DNA of 64,000 nt, taken from positions 139,363,422-139,427,421 of the forward strand of contig OY754329.1 of the NCBI GenBank assembly GCA_963573305.1, given 5' to 3'. The notes under the pieces were generated by a model. That model was not told the origin of the DNA, made no database searches, and worked only from the letters and a program-made list of their open reading frames with translations. This document shows, piece after piece, positions 1-11,728 of this stretch. Position 1 is the first letter of the stretch. Each line of letters opens with the position of its first letter. The position numbers and the translations under genes were made by a program. Source of the DNA: Pyrrhosoma nymphula. Its lineage: Eukaryota > Arthropoda > Insecta > Odonata > Coenagrionidae.

Positions 1-496
1 TTCATATCCATGAGTAGCTTCGGAGCTGCGGTTCCATTAGTTTTCGAAACCAAGTTAAGACCCGGCTGATTATCAAGTTCATGTGAATAGCTATGAAAGG
101 TCCAGCTTAATATTTATGCATGTTAACATTAATTGTTTGTATATCCTGCTTTATTTTTGAATATATAGGAAATGAGGTATGAGTTAAGTGCATACGACAT
201 TAGCCTGCCAATTGGCTACATCGTACGGCTGATGGAATGAGAACTTGTGAATCAGAACTTTTTTCATTCTTAGAAACCGGGAAAAATGAAACTTTCGTCT
301 AAGCGGCGTTTTAATTAAGAGCACATCTGGTCCGGACACATACTCTGCAATTTTACATGTGTGTACCGATCACGCCGTTCCCTTTAGTGGAGGGTGCCGT
401 CAAACGAGCTTTTATTTCGTATGCTTTCTTACGTACTTTATTGTCCTTGCATACAGCGTTTTGCTTCGGTTACTTTAATTCATTGCTTCATTCACT

Positions 497-785
497 CCAG
501 TATCTTTCACCTCATTTATTCATGAGCCTTCTCGATCTACCCCTTCTCACACGATTCACTCCTCTATTATGAATGTTTCATTTTTCACTGTCATCCATTC
601 CCTCTGCCTTACAAAATCAACTAAGCACGTTCCTTCCACGTATGTCCGTTGCCGGGACATTTATTCCACATTCTTTCATGACCCACTCATTCCTTACCCT
701 ATCCCTTCCTACTTCCCCGTAAATCTTGGCATACACCCCATACCCACCGCATTTAGCCTGAAATTATGCCTATCCTCGTAAAATA
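497..785 (-). mobile_element. LINE (non-LTR retrotransposon) 3' fragment, decayed
   Basis: Read on the minus strand the segment gives YGEVGRDRVRNEWVMKECG, followed after a variable stretch by RGRNVLS, a stop, FCKAEGMDDS, and in another frame GVNRVRRGRSRRLMN. This is the order seen at the C-terminal end of many insect LINE polyproteins (RNEWV.KECG ... ERNVLRWFGHVERMDDSR ... GRPRRRW). There are at least two stops and a frameshift, so it is dead. Only the region after the reverse transcriptase survives. Low codon integrity points to an old insertion, antisense to MED13. Confidence 0.62.
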
Positions 786-984
786 CTGACGAATGTTAAA
801 GTAATTTAATGTATCGAAAGAGGAGCGAGGTACGATTGTAGGTGCGGGGCTTCCATTAAGAGAAGGTGCTTTGACGCGTGCCAGGGTAGCCATGTGCCGG
901 CGTGAAGGTCGGGGGAAAGATATGAGCTGATGCGCTCTGCCAACCCATTCATTCACTTGGCACATCGAGCACCTCTCTTTCTCT

Positions 985-1330
985 CTCTATTGTGCGTCTG
1001 TCCGAGCGCTGTGGAGTGTGGCACGGAACCTATCTCGAAGGCGCTCGCCGCGCTTGTGTCGTGTGCCGCCACCGGCCTCGGCGGAATGGGGGAGCATGGG
1101 AGTCTTTCCTCCTCACACCCCTCCTTCCCCTTTCGGTGCATCACTCCCCTCCCTCCCCCTCCATTCTCATCTTCCCCTTCATCCCCTCTCCCCCTCCTTC
1201 CGACCGCCCATCTCATTCATTCCTTTTCCTTTCAATTCACCCCCAAACCCCTCCTCCTCCTCTCCGGCTTCCTCACCGCATTTCAACAGCTCGTCTTACT
1301 CGACACGGCTACTCGTGCGGGTCGTCTTAA
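985..1330. other. GC-rich pyrimidine island 1
   Basis: This is a GC-rich block with CpGs at its left end, followed by a long C/T-dominated run on the + strand (about 1110-1290). Short overlapping frames here are Pro/Ser-rich chance frames. No promoter motif can be assigned. Confidence 0.5.
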
Positions 1331-1709
1331 TTGGTGGCACTTCGCTTCCCTTCGATGGGCTTAATTCCTTGAAACACTGTTTCATATACGCCCACCCGTA
1401 CCCTATGATAACGTATTAATATATTATATTGAAGAGAGAGGTTATATGGAGAAGAAAATAAACTTCGATGTGGAGGGATTAGGCGGATGAGAAGTATTAT
1501 GATTTAAAGTACGCGAACCCGTGTATATTTCATACACTTGCTTTTGCTTTTATCATTAACTTGAGGGAGGGAAAAATTCCAATACTTAATAAATTTTTTT
1601 CGTTGTATCTTTCACTGATACCTAGATGATCGTCTCAGCGTAAAAGGTATCCCCCTGTCTTCGAAATGATGTATTTATCATGGTGAAATAGAGAGAGCAT
1701 TATGAGAGA

Positions 1710-3112
1710 TGAACGGTAGAAAAGCCGTGGGAACCGATAACCTGAGGAATACTGAATATACTGAAGAATCTAGGTAGTAAGGGGAGAAAATCGTTTTTCG
1801 ACCTTGTTCGCAGGATCTACGAGGAAGGAGGATGGCCAGAGGATTTCGTGAAAACAGTATTAATACATATCCCGAAGAAGAAAGCTTAAGAATGCGAGGA
1901 GTATAGAACAATCATATTAATTTCGCACGCGGCAAAAGTCTTGCTTAGAATACTAAATAGAAGGTTGGGAGAGCAGAGCAAACTGCTATTTAGGCGATGA
2001 CCAATTTGGGTTCAGGAAGGGGAGGGCAACCAGAGACGCGATTGCGGTAATGAGGACACTTATAGATAGAAACATAAAGCATAATCAGGATGTTTTCGAT
2101 TGCTTTGTAGATTTCGAAAAGGCGTTTGACAGAGTAAACTGGAGAAACTAATGCAGATACTGGGGAAAATAGGAATAGATTGGCGTGATAGGAGACTCAT
2201 CCGAAACTTATATATGGGGCAGAGGGATCAGGTTAGGGTAGCTGACGGTGAATCAGGGTGGGCAGTTATAGGTCGCGGGGTGCGGCAAGGGTGCCCGTTG
2301 TTGCCTTTACTTTTTAACATCTATGCTGAGGAAATGGTAAGAGAGGCATGGGATGAGCTAGATGTGGGAATGAAAGTAGGAGGCCAGCGGATAAAGTCGG
2401 TTAGATTCGCAGACGACCAGGCGTTGGTCAGCCGGTCATCGAAAGGATTGTAAACTTTAGTAGATGCACTGGAAATGCAGTGCGAGAACTACGGGATGAA
2501 GATTAATAATTGGAAAACAAAAGTAATGAGATTCTCTTGGACAAAGAAAGCGAAGCTGGTGATAAGAGTAGGAAGTCACAAACTGGAGCAAGTAGAACAA
2601 TTTAATTACTTGGGTAGTAAGCTAGAAGAAACAGGACATGGTAGCAAATACATTATGAGGAGAATAGCGCTAGCGAAGGAAGCGTTCAATAATAGAAGGG
2701 AGCTGATGACGGCGACCTTAAGTAAGGATGTAAAAAAGAGGCTAGTGAAGAGTTTGATATGGGTTGTGGCGTTGTATGGGGCAGAAACGTGGACCTTGAG
2801 AAAGGAAGACGAAAATAGGCTGAAGACGTTCGAGGTGTGGGTGTGGAGGAGGATGGATAAGGTGCGTTGGACGGAAAGGAAGACAAATGAGGAAGTGCTT
2901 GACTTGGTGGGCGAGGAGAGGAAACTTATAATAAGATGAGGGGAAAACAGTGTAGGTGGCTGGAAGGGGTAATGAAGGGCGATGGTTTGCTGAAGGCCGT
3001 GATCGAGGGTAGGATGTGGGGGAAGGGGAAGGAAGAGAATAGGTTTTATGGACGGGATGAAGAAAGGTAGGACTTAGGCTGAGATGAATAAAGAAATACT
3101 CGAGGTAGAAAG
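1710..3112 (+). mobile_element. LINE reverse transcriptase relic, multiple frameshifts
   Basis: In order, the fragments read ILKNLGSKGRKSFFDLVRR with IYEEGGWPEDFVKTVLI; ISHAAKVLLRILNRRL; DQFGFRKGRATRDA with DVFDCFVDFEKAFDRVNW (RT motif A region, catalytic Asp); RGVRQGCPLLPLLFNIY (motif B region); VRFADDQALV (motif C, FADD); YGMKINNWKTKVM; EQFNYLGSKLEE; and VALYGAETWTLRKEDE with WVWRRMDKVRW. This is the usual reverse transcriptase plus C-terminal layout of a non-LTR element common in insects. It needs at least four frame changes and has in-frame stops (for example near 1886 and 2452), so it cannot make a protein. The tail after 2939 continues in another frame (RGKQCRWLEGVMKGDG). No 5' UTR, endonuclease or poly(A) end is identifiable. 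Same sense as MED13. Confidence 0.88.
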
Positions 3113-4047
3113 GGCACGGTACGTGTATGAGTTCGTTGGATATTTTCTGACTTTCATCACAACCTTCCTCTAACCGGTAGATTACTGTAATGAATATAGG
3201 TTTTAGCATGAAAACATCTGTCAGTGAAAAAATAACGGAATGTCTAATTTTACGCTTACAAGTCTCGAAACTATGGAACATGTTATTTATATGCCATAAG
3301 GTTGTTTGCCTAAATGTGTGTTAATGCATGTATATTCATGGAAATAGTTTATAGGACTAAATGTGATGGTTAAGCTGCAGAATAGAAAATAATCATTGAC
3401 GTTATTGTAAAGGTTGGATCATAAAAGGATAAGGTTTGGGTGTTTGTAAAGGAGAAAGAATGGCAACGAAGCGAAATATAATATTGCGTACTATTTAATT
3501 ATTACGCGGAGCTGTTTATTGTATGGATTAAAAGACCGGCACCAGGAAATTTAAAGAGATTCATGCAAAGAACCTCATGTACGCTGAGATTATCTGCAGT
3601 GAATTTGTTTTGAGCGTTAAAAATTATGACTTATGGAATGGCAATAATGTCGTAGAATGTGTTCCAAATCTAGGAACGTTAAAGAGAAGATTATTGCATG
3701 GAGATTAAGAAAAGTGGGATCGAAGTTATAACGGCAATGAAAATAGTGTAAGATAGGAAGTTTGCTCTGATAGATTTCGCCTTTATTTTTATTTTAAATT
3801 ATGAAATGAATGGACTACGGAAACAATCCATTTTAAGGCAATGGATAGACGGTTTTGCAATGTATTTTGTGGAATTTTGAAGGAACAAAATTATCTTTAA
3901 CTACATGAGAATGAAATTGTTGACAGTGTATCGGAATTTGCCTGTTAGTTAGGCCTATAAATTATAGATCCTGAGACTCTGATAGCAAGTTATTTTAATT
4001 ACCGTCAAACACATAGCGTATTTCTAACCTTCTTATCTTTTCTCTAG

Positions 4048-4456
4048 ACGGACCTCTGCGGCATAAAATGGCGTAAGCTGCTATACGCCGGCGACTCTCC
4101 GCCGGCCCCGTCATCTGGGTTCCCGGGCTCGACGCCCGTGTCGTCGCAGGGTGACCCCCTCGAGGATCCCGTGCTCGCCTCCTTCTCCAAGTGCCTGGCG
4201 GCGGACATTCTGTGCGTATGGCGCCGCGTGCCCACTCCTCCCGGCCACCGAGGCGGCGGGGGCGGCCTCAACTCCTCAGGGTTCTTCTCCCTCGACTCCT
4301 CCATGGCCGCCGTCTCCAACTTCCAGGGACAAAACCGGCAGCAGCAGGGTGCCGATCCTCCCCTGGCCCTGCACGCCGCCAAAGAACTGTGGATCTTTTG
4401 GTACGGCGAGGAGCCGGACCTTTCGGGCCTCGTCTCCCCGCAGCTGCTCTCCTCTG
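4048..4456 (+). CDS. MED13: MED13 internal exon (N-terminal domain, first recognisable exon)
   Basis: This exon of 409 nt is read in frame from the first base (ACG) and ends in phase 1 (one G left over). The translation starts TDLCGIKWRKLLYAGD, which matches the start of the Med13_N domain (human ADLTGIKWKK). It then has DPVLASFSKCLAADILCVWRR and later ELWIFWYGEEPDLSGL, the hallmark blocks of MED13 (human ELWIFWWGEDPSF). MED13 is a nuclear scaffold of the Mediator kinase module with CDK8, cyclin C and MED12, and tethers that module to core Mediator. The acceptor is a pyrimidine tract ending tctctag and the donor is CTG/gtgagt. Between the two conserved blocks lie about 45 extra residues rich in Gly, Ser and Gln (GGGGGLNSS, NRQQQGAD) that human MED13 lacks. 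The family start (about 25 residues including the Met) is not in the window, so this is not the first coding exon. The exon is far more GC-rich than its flanks. Confidence 0.92.
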
Positions 4457-5119
4457 GTGAGTAACCATCAACTCTCTCATAGCTAGCCGTATTCTGTAGT
4501 TATCTATATCCTTCGTGTTTCTCGTTCCTGCCCTCGTCTATGTGCTGGCTCCCACTATAAAAGTTTCAAATCTTGGACAAACAAAAACGAACGCGTGGTT
4601 ACTCAAGGTTCTATTCCTGCTTATCGTTTCTATGTTGCTATCTCCTTTAGTCAAACCGTGTGGTTTTTTCTTATCACGATTTAACTCATAGAATTACAGT
4701 ACAGAAATTGGTGTTGTTAAAAAAAATTTGACTCCTAGATTCCTCTCCCATTGTGATTACGAAAACAATATCTAGTTGATATTTTATATTTAATACCCCT
4801 TAGTGTCTCCCTACATTTTCGCCTACATTTTTCCTTTCGTTTCTATTATTTTTATCGAAATAGTTCGGTACCAAAGAATTCAACTATCATGCAACTGTTT
4901 TCATTTTACTTCCTCGCAATCCTTGCAAGGCATCAAATTGTGTGATCGTATCTAAGAGGTATGTTTTGCCCTCCATTTATCCATGCGAAATCGAACCGAA
5001 AGCTATATTATCCGCTTGCATTATGCACGTACGTAGTGAGCCACGAGAGAAAGTTCGCGCAGGTTAGAAAATCCTTCTATTTATTACTATCTATTAATTC
5101 AAAACCAATAATCCTTATC

Positions 5120-5299
5120 AATGATAGAAATCCTGACCTTGGACCTTGGATCCAATAAGTAGACCAGAAGATGGCACGAAGTGTAAGTTGCTGAAACCCG
5201 GGTCGTATGTAATAAATTGTGTGGATTAAAACTAAGTTGTTTTCTATAATGGATGTTACCAACTTCCACAAAGTTAAGCCTGAAACGATTACTTATGTT
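5120..5299 (+). mobile_element. Short Penelope-type insertion with decayed hammerhead-like core (family copy C)
   Basis: A 180-bp segment is flanked by an exact 14-bp direct repeat, CAATAATCCTTATC, at 5106-5119 and 5300-5313. This is read as a target-site duplication. Inside, 5163-5230 resembles the hammerhead-like region of the two better copies (30060-30303 and 42990-43195): AGAAGATGGCACG, then TGCTGAAACCCGGGTCGTA, then ATAAATTGTGTGGA. The core CUGA has become CAGA, so it should be inactive. The tail near 5278 reads AAGCCTGAAACGATTA, very close to AAGCCTGAAATCATT in the copy at 42990. It is not palindromic, unlike the other two. Confidence 0.6.
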
Positions 5300-5449
5300 C
5301 AATAATCCTTATCGTGACATACCGCAAATTAGGGCTGTGTAAAAAATCGATGTAAAATTGCCCAGGATTCTTTTGAATTTCCCTAATAATTTGCTGGTAG
5401 AACTTCCAGTATAAACTATTTGTCGGGGAAAATACTAAATTTGCCATAA

Positions 5450-5740
5450 CGGGCGTTAGAGGATGTTGGACCTCCGCAATGAGTAATTAGGAGTGACATC
5501 AGGGAAGTTGCATTCGAGAAGTGGGAGGCATTCGCATTGCACGTGGGTTAGTCAAAACAGGTGCCCAACTCCTTCCCATGCACCCTCAGTGACTGGTTTA
5601 TCTTTCCATGGCTAATATCACCCTTTGCGAATGTGGCATAAACTTCTTCGCGAACTATATGGTATGCACGGAAAGTCTCCTCATTACCTGCAATACGCCC
5701 ATGCAGTGGCTCTCATTGTAGTAAGTAGATGTAGATTAGG
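5450..5740. repeat. Possible LINE/SINE 3' end with TAGATG tail
   Basis: The segment ends in AAGTAGATGTAGATTAGG after a block ending GCAGTGGCTCTCATTGTAG. A similar GTAGATGTAGATG tail occurs at about 61615-61630 after a different block. Short (TAGATG)n tails are typical of some insect non-LTR retroposons. No coding trace is left, so the call rests on the tail only. Confidence 0.3.
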
Positions 5741-5859
5741 TGTGGTATGGATCGAATTACAATGAGCATATCGATTACGGGCCGTATGCGTGAGCCAGCG
5801 CTCAAGCACGACCACCGAGAGGCTCAAGCCACTGAGGTAGGCCTACCAAACATCGATGT

Positions 5860-6250
5860 TTGAATCGCGGAGGAGTGGTCGGGCGTGGGAGGGGGATCGG
5901 CGCGAACGACCTGCTTTTTAGGCTTTCGACGCGTGGCCAACAGTCCTCTGCCCCGCTCGCGTCTCGCTCCTGCCCCCACCCCCGCCTCTCGCTCTTTCTC
6001 CCCGCCGCGGCGTTCCGCATTCCTCTTGTGTGTGGCATTTCGGACGCCCTCCCCTTTCGCCTGCGCCCCTTCCCCCCCCTCTAGCGCCGCTCCCTCGGCG
6101 CGTAAGCCTTCCCCAAAGCAACCCTTCTTCCGATTCGATTCTCTCCATTAATCCAGGGGCGGCGGCGGAGGCATTGGATTTCCCATAAAGAGTGTAATTT
6201 TCCCGTCCGCTGCCCCCGCCTCGTCCCACATCCACGCGCTCTCAGCCACC
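5860..6250. other. GC-rich, CpG-rich island 2
   Basis: The block is sharply more GC-rich than its flanks, with many CG dinucleotides (for example CCGCCGCGGCG near 6001) and C/T-rich runs. Frames are open on both strands at once, which is what high GC alone produces. No gene is recognised. Confidence 0.5.
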
Positions 6251-7019
6251 CCAATAGTCCTCTTCGCCCTCCTACACACCTTATATAAATGAAATTGGCA
6301 CGGTTCTTCAAAGTTTTTCCGTTTCTGGGAAGTCGTCTTCATTCCGCCGATGCGTATTTATCTCGGCTGTGCATCTTATCAATGTCGCTCACCGCCCCGA
6401 AGGAGGTTCTGTCCTATTTTGCATCCTAGGCCTATAAATTCACACATCGTGTGTGACTCTGGGTTTCTTTTCATGAATAGTAGTTATTTTAATTTGCGGG
6501 ATAAATCGATTTATTCTGTTAAAAGATATTCTTGGGGAGTTTAAAACTTCAACCAGATTCTAGAACCAGTTATAACTTTAATTTTGATTAGTAAATGGTT
6601 ATGTTACACATTAATTGATTTTAATTTATATGTTTAAATTGTTTTTCATTTCTAGCTATTTTGACGATAATAAAAGATTTTTAAATTTTTAAATAAGTGA
6701 CATTTGATCCATGGAATTAGGAGATTTCTGAATGTTTCTGTACACGTTTCAGTCAAGAGCTGTTTCCAGGATCTTATCATTGTGTTGCTTGTATTTTGGT
6801 GGTTGTGGACATCATTTGTCCTCGCGGTTATTGTTTAGATTGGTGATTAATTGGTCAGACATGGCCGAGTGGTCTCAGCCCCTGTCAAAAATATCTTAGT
6901 GACAGTTCCTGCTTATCGCTGTGTTCTTAATTGATCCGCCGTGTCGCAGATCCATATCTCAACGGTTACCCCTTTTTGATTGTCGCTGAATCTTATCTAG
7001 TGTGGAGATAGCTTTTTCA

Positions 7020-7770
7020 ATCTCTGCGCGGGCAGTTGCCGGGTGGGCGCCGTGCTGTGCGGTCCGCTTCAAACCATTCTCTCGGGCCATAGGTCGGGGG
7101 CTCCGCTGTTCTCAGTGGGAGGAGGGAGGGCTGGAGGAAACGGGAGATTCCTCATCCGTGCCCCACCAGCATCCGCGGATCGTCTCTTTCGGGGGGTGTG
7201 CGATTCTGTGTCGATCATTTTTTGGTCGAAGGGTTCTCATTGCAATGAAAGGGAAGAAAGGGCAGCCTTATGCTCGCAGGATTGTAGCGGAGAGGTTTCG
7301 GTCCCGACTCCCTCGTCTTCGGGGTACGCGATGCCACTTGTAAATACTCGGGGCGCGATAACGATCTGAGCTGCCGGTTGGCAGGGAGTGACTTCGTTCG
7401 GAGGCGTCTGTCGCCACCGCATTGTAGGTGGGCTGGGAAGGGGGGGCGACGAGAAAACCCTGCCTCCCCAACTCCCTACACCCCCCTTGTCTCTCTGCCA
7501 CCTTCAACCAGCTCACAAACCCTCCCTCCCCGCCTCGCTATCCCCCTCCACCCCCCCAAGCAGCGCCCTTCCTCCTCCGCCTCCTCCCTCCCTCCTGCCC
7601 ACACGGTATTGATTCAAGTGGCCGGGGAAGTGTAGTGGAGTGGGGCGCATGGTTTTGGTGGAAGCAGGAGGACGGGTGCACCGCGGAGGCGTACGCCTCC
7701 GAGAGCCGCCTATCCTTCCTCCTCTTCTTCCTCCTTTTCCTCTTCGTCCCTACTCTCTTCCCGTTCTGCA
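7020..7770. other. GC-rich island 3 with polypyrimidine tract
   Basis: The left half is mixed GC-rich sequence. The right half (about 7440-7750) is almost pure C/T on the + strand. No conserved peptide is seen in any frame. Confidence 0.5.
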
Positions 7771-7936
7771 GATTGAAACTAAGCCGGCCGTACGATCTTT
7801 AAGTTTACGTTTTGGTCTATCGCTTTTCTACTACTACTATGACTACCACAACCACCCCATCCTGCCTTTCCCACATCGCTCTTTGCGCATGGAGCCGGTA
7901 AGGCATGCGTTTGGGTTAAAGGTCAATCTCTCGCTG

Positions 7937-7992
7937 TCTGTGGTTATTCGAGGGGCAACCGATAGCTGATGTCGATTGCAACATTAAGGTGG
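7937..7992. repeat. Dispersed repeat, 'GGCAACCGA..GATGTCGATTGC' family, copy 1
   Basis: The segment reads GTTATTCGAGGGGCAACCGA then TAGCTGATGTCGATTGCAAC. It matches the copies at 23797-23855 (AGGCGACCGACAACTAATGTC) and 50085-50145 (AGGCGACCACAATTGAGGTC) with substitutions. In copies 1 and 2 a second shared piece, ACTGTTAAACGTCC, follows at 8098-8111 and 23940-23953. Copies 2 and 3 have a tRNA-like box downstream, so this is probably the body of a SINE. Confidence 0.45.
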
Positions 7993-8399
7993 GTAGATTT
8001 GTGATTGTTGAATTACATGTGGAATGGTTTATGGGCCAAGAGAAACACAGCGTTGGGTTTGGCCTGTTTTCGTTGACGAAGGGCCCCGGGGGATCCACTG
8101 TTAAACGTCCGATCCAGCGGACGGAGAACGGCCCTAATAGTTCCTGCCGCATAATACGCAAGATGGGATCGGAATTCCACTCTAGAATCTCAGCGACTTC
8201 CAGAATTATATCCTGGGCCCTGAGGAATGGGAAGCAAGTACTCAAGCGACTACACTATCCCGATCTCCACTGCTTATTGTTTCCCGTGTGAATTCTAATT
8301 TTCCGGACCCATCGAGCGTATCTGTCGTATCTAGTCCCAACTACTCTAGTACTTCGATGCTCCTTAAGTTTGCTTCTTCCGTATTGTCATGGTTGTGTC

Positions 8400-8640
8400 G
8401 TGGGAGGGGGGTTCGGTGGCGTTGTGGACAATAGTCTTTCCGCTGACATGTTTCCCTTTTCCCCGAGGCCCGTGTTTCTTTCCCCTTCTATCCCTCACGT
8501 ACTCTCCCCTCCGCTCTTCCCCCCTTCCCGCTCCAGTGAAAATCGATTGTAAGCTCGCTGCCTTTCTCTCCCCCCTTCCAATCGCTTCGATGTCTCTTCC
8601 CGCCAAATTCGAATTGAGTTTCCCTGCGGCCCAGGCGCGC
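8400..8640. other. GC-rich pyrimidine island 4
   Basis: This is a C/T-rich block on the + strand (TTTCCCCTTC, CTCCCCTCCGC) between AT-rich flanks. No gene or site is recognised. Confidence 0.4.
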
Positions 8641-8796
8641 GTCGAGAAGTTGTATAACTAGTTCGTCCGCATTACCGTGACTCTGGTCGGAACTAACGCC
8701 GTATCCAGACGGTCTGCAACCGGCTCTTAGACTGTGATGCCATCATTTAAAGTGTCATTATGGGTTTTTATCCAATGCAGGTATACAACTACTGGT

Positions 8797-8935
8797 ATAG
8801 TCAGTAAGATAGGCTGTGGATGATTACCTGGGTTGTTTGGAAATCCTTGAGGACTTATGGTAATCATCTATTTGTTCAGTCAGTTGGATAGGCTGTGTGG
8901 GATTACCTAAGTTGGTGGGAAATCCGTGAGGTCAC
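8797..8935. repeat. Tandem duplication, two diverged copies of about 58 bp
   Basis: Copy 1 (about 8797-8854) reads AGTCAGTAAGATAGGCTGTG, then GATTACCTGGGTTG and GGAAATCCTTGAGG. Copy 2 (about 8876-8935) reads AGTCAGTTGGATAGGCTGTG, then GATTACCTAAGTTG and GGAAATCCGTGAGG. The period is about 79 bp. No coding content is visible. Confidence 0.7.
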
Positions 8936-11705
8936 ATCACCCGCCGGGAAAGAGCTAAATCTTAGTAACTGTTACAGCTTGAGTCTGACCATTTAGGCGT
9001 CTTCCACCTTACTGAATTCGCGTAGAAAATCCATTTCTTGTCTGCGTAGTTTTAGTTAAATTTTTATATACGCCTCTTCTTTTTTCCCTTCTGTTCAAAC
9101 ATTTTACGATGGTTTAAGGTTGTAAAAAGGTTACTCTAGGAGTACCTGATTCAGCTGCTGGGTTTTGTTGTCCCTGGGTAATATAGGGGACAAATGCGTA
9201 CAACTCCATTGAATAAAATCATTTTCCAGAATTGTGGAATTTATTGTGCAATTATACGCTGCCCTTGGTCAAGAACTGATTCTCTTCAGTGGAAGTGCGA
9301 ACATATTTGTCTCATGGCTTTAATTTGACGTTCATCTTCATATGTTTCTTAAAACGACCTGTTCGTTGTTGACTGATGTCACGCATAATTTGTTTCTGGT
9401 AAAATATTTGTCATTTCCAGTTGTCTTAAACAATCCTGAGGAGTTAATTAGAAGTCTTAACTTCTCTGTCAACGTCATTGATATAAGGACTGTCTTTACG
9501 GATTATGCCCCCTTTCATTTCTCATGCGCAAGTTTTAAAAATATTTTTTAAAGTAATCGTGTGTGATGCCTAGTTCTTTATATTCTAGGTAGGACTTACA
9601 TTGTAAATCGGAACCACTGGTTGCTACAATGCACATTAAAAGACAGTTACATTACTCGGAGCACCCAAACATGGGACTGTCTCGAAACGAAAGAATTCCG
9701 TCTCAAGGTCAGGCCCGTGGTCAGGTCAAAAACACGGTAGCCCTAGGAAAACTTGAGAATTATCGGGGCGCTGAAAGTTCTGAAAAGTAAGGGGATAGTG
9801 GTTAACAACAATGTTGATTAAGAAATCAATAAGTACTGATACATATTTCAATATTGACAAAATTACATTCAATTTCCGCGTAAATTACACTACCACATTG
9901 ACCTCATGACGACTGCGATAGCAATTTTTATGATACACCCCATTATTGTGATGCTTGAATTTTGTGTTATTTTATATTCACCATTTTTATTGCGTTGACT
10001 CTAATACAGAAAATGGGAATATAATAATATTAATATGCTACTGTACAGAGCATTCATTCAGTATGGTTAAAATGTTGGAAGGCAGCTTGCAGACAATAGC
10101 TACAACGTCATGCCCGAACTTATTTGGCAAACTTGATTCACACGCTCCGTTCGGAAACCTATCACGCTTATTAGATGGAAATGACCACTTTGAAATTAAT
10201 CTTTATTTCAGAGTGTTTTCCAATGATTTAGATCCAGAGTTTCCTTGGGGATCCCGTGAAGCCGGTTGGTATTGGTTCAGTACTTTTTCCACAATTATTA
10301 ACTTTGTGTGCAAACGTCATCGCAAGTAACGCATAGTTTTAACCGAATAAAAGTGAATAAAAGTATCCGTACTCGTACCTATTTGGTTCTTTGTTTTCTC
10401 AGCTATTACTTGGGGAGTTGTGCGATAGTGTCAGTGGAAGTTCTTTAAATGGAAATTCTTAAGTTATTTCAAATCTCTCCTATTGCTTCGTGAAAACATA
10501 ATGTTAGCTGGAAATAATACTAAGAACGGGAATAATACTACCCTTTTGCCTATTGTTGCACATCAAGGAAGGGGAATAAGAGGGTTAACATAGAGGCTAC
10601 TTAGAGGTTTCTAAATAATTGTTGTACGATTAAAGTGTGGTAATCTTTTGCCATGCATTGTGCGATCTCCTTCGTCATCATTTAGCATGCGCGTATTCTT
10701 CCAATTGCAAAGGTCGGGAAGAGTAACATACGGAGTTTCGAAATCACAAGGAATTGATAATTTCGAAACCTCTTCTTCACTCATTTCGAGTTCCTTTTCA
10801 CGTTCGCTGCGTTGATCGGATGCTTTCATGCCGTCTTCCCAAACCATCCCTCTCAGGATAGCCCATCTTTTCCCCGTACCACACTCCATCCTTTGTCGAA
10901 CCTGCATAGGCTTGCTAATCACTTCCCGATTCCACTGAAATTAAACAGTATACGTATCTTAAAATTCGCCAAGTATTCCGCAATATTTTTTCATGTTTCC
11001 TTCTCGATATTATTATTTAACGAGACGTACGTCATTATCGGAGCATTGACTGAATTCTTTTGGGAAGCTACGGTCTTACCAAGTACTGCGGGACTTGCCG
11101 CAAAGTCACCTGTTAAACAAATTGCTGAAATTCTTGATGGTATATCAATCGCCGGCCTTGGATTGCGAATACTTTTTATTATGGCTGCTCTCACCAATAA
11201 AAGTACCCAGGCGTGAATACTTAAATGAGGAAAACCTCTGCGAAAATTTAGGAGTAAGCGTTCAAGTCCAAAATTGGCCTTTTTTTCTCGGTTAATCTCT
11301 CACATTTTTGGACGGGTTTTATTTGGGATGGTCAAATATTATATTTACTATAGCCCTCGTGACTTCTTTGTTCCTCCCATTTCCAGTTTTGCTCTAAATT
11401 ATGGTTCTCAATAATCGGAATGAAAATAAAAATTTTGAGTCTCTTTCAAGAATGAGGTATCTGACATATCTACGTTTATTGCCTCCTAGTTTAGATTTAA
11501 AGTTCCTGATTTCTAGAGTATCCTTAACGCCCCCCCGCGTTAGCCGTCTTGGTAATGCGCCGGTCTTAAATGGCCGCGGGCCTGAGTCGCGGGCGTGTCA
11601 TTTATCTCGCATTGGGCGTGGTTTTTGAGTTCATTTTTTTGTCGAAGTCGTAGGTTTAACGGTTCGACCTCAGCAGTTGCTGCCCGTGAATCTCAATTAT
11701 GCTGT

Positions 11706-11728
11706 ATAGATAGATAGATAGATAGATA
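11706..11728. repeat. (ATAG)n microsatellite
   Basis: About five and a half perfect ATAG units lie in a row, just left of a GC-rich island. Confidence 0.9.

Larger units (their letters stand above)
1..4047 (+). other. 3' part of an upstream MED13 intron
   Basis: This stretch precedes the first MED13 exon seen and ends in a normal acceptor (tttctctag at 4039-4047). I searched it for the MED13 start peptide (NGASLEDCH...NFF type) and found nothing. It holds a minus-strand LINE relic (about 497-785), a GC-rich pyrimidine island (about 985-1330) and a plus-strand LINE relic (about 1710-3112). The remaining AT-rich parts (1-490, 1340-1700, 3120-4040) show no recognisable gene or repeat. Confidence 0.85.

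Noticed and set aside
3953..6440. TAGGCCTATAAATT present twice
   Set aside because: A 14-bp match 2.5 kb apart with no further similarity; TAGGCCTA-type words recur in this DNA, so chance is likely.
6855..6890. A-box-like GACATGGCCGAGTGGTCTC suggesting a tRNA-Leu/Ser gene
   Set aside because: No B box or acceptor pairing follows; at most a scrap of a tRNA-derived repeat.
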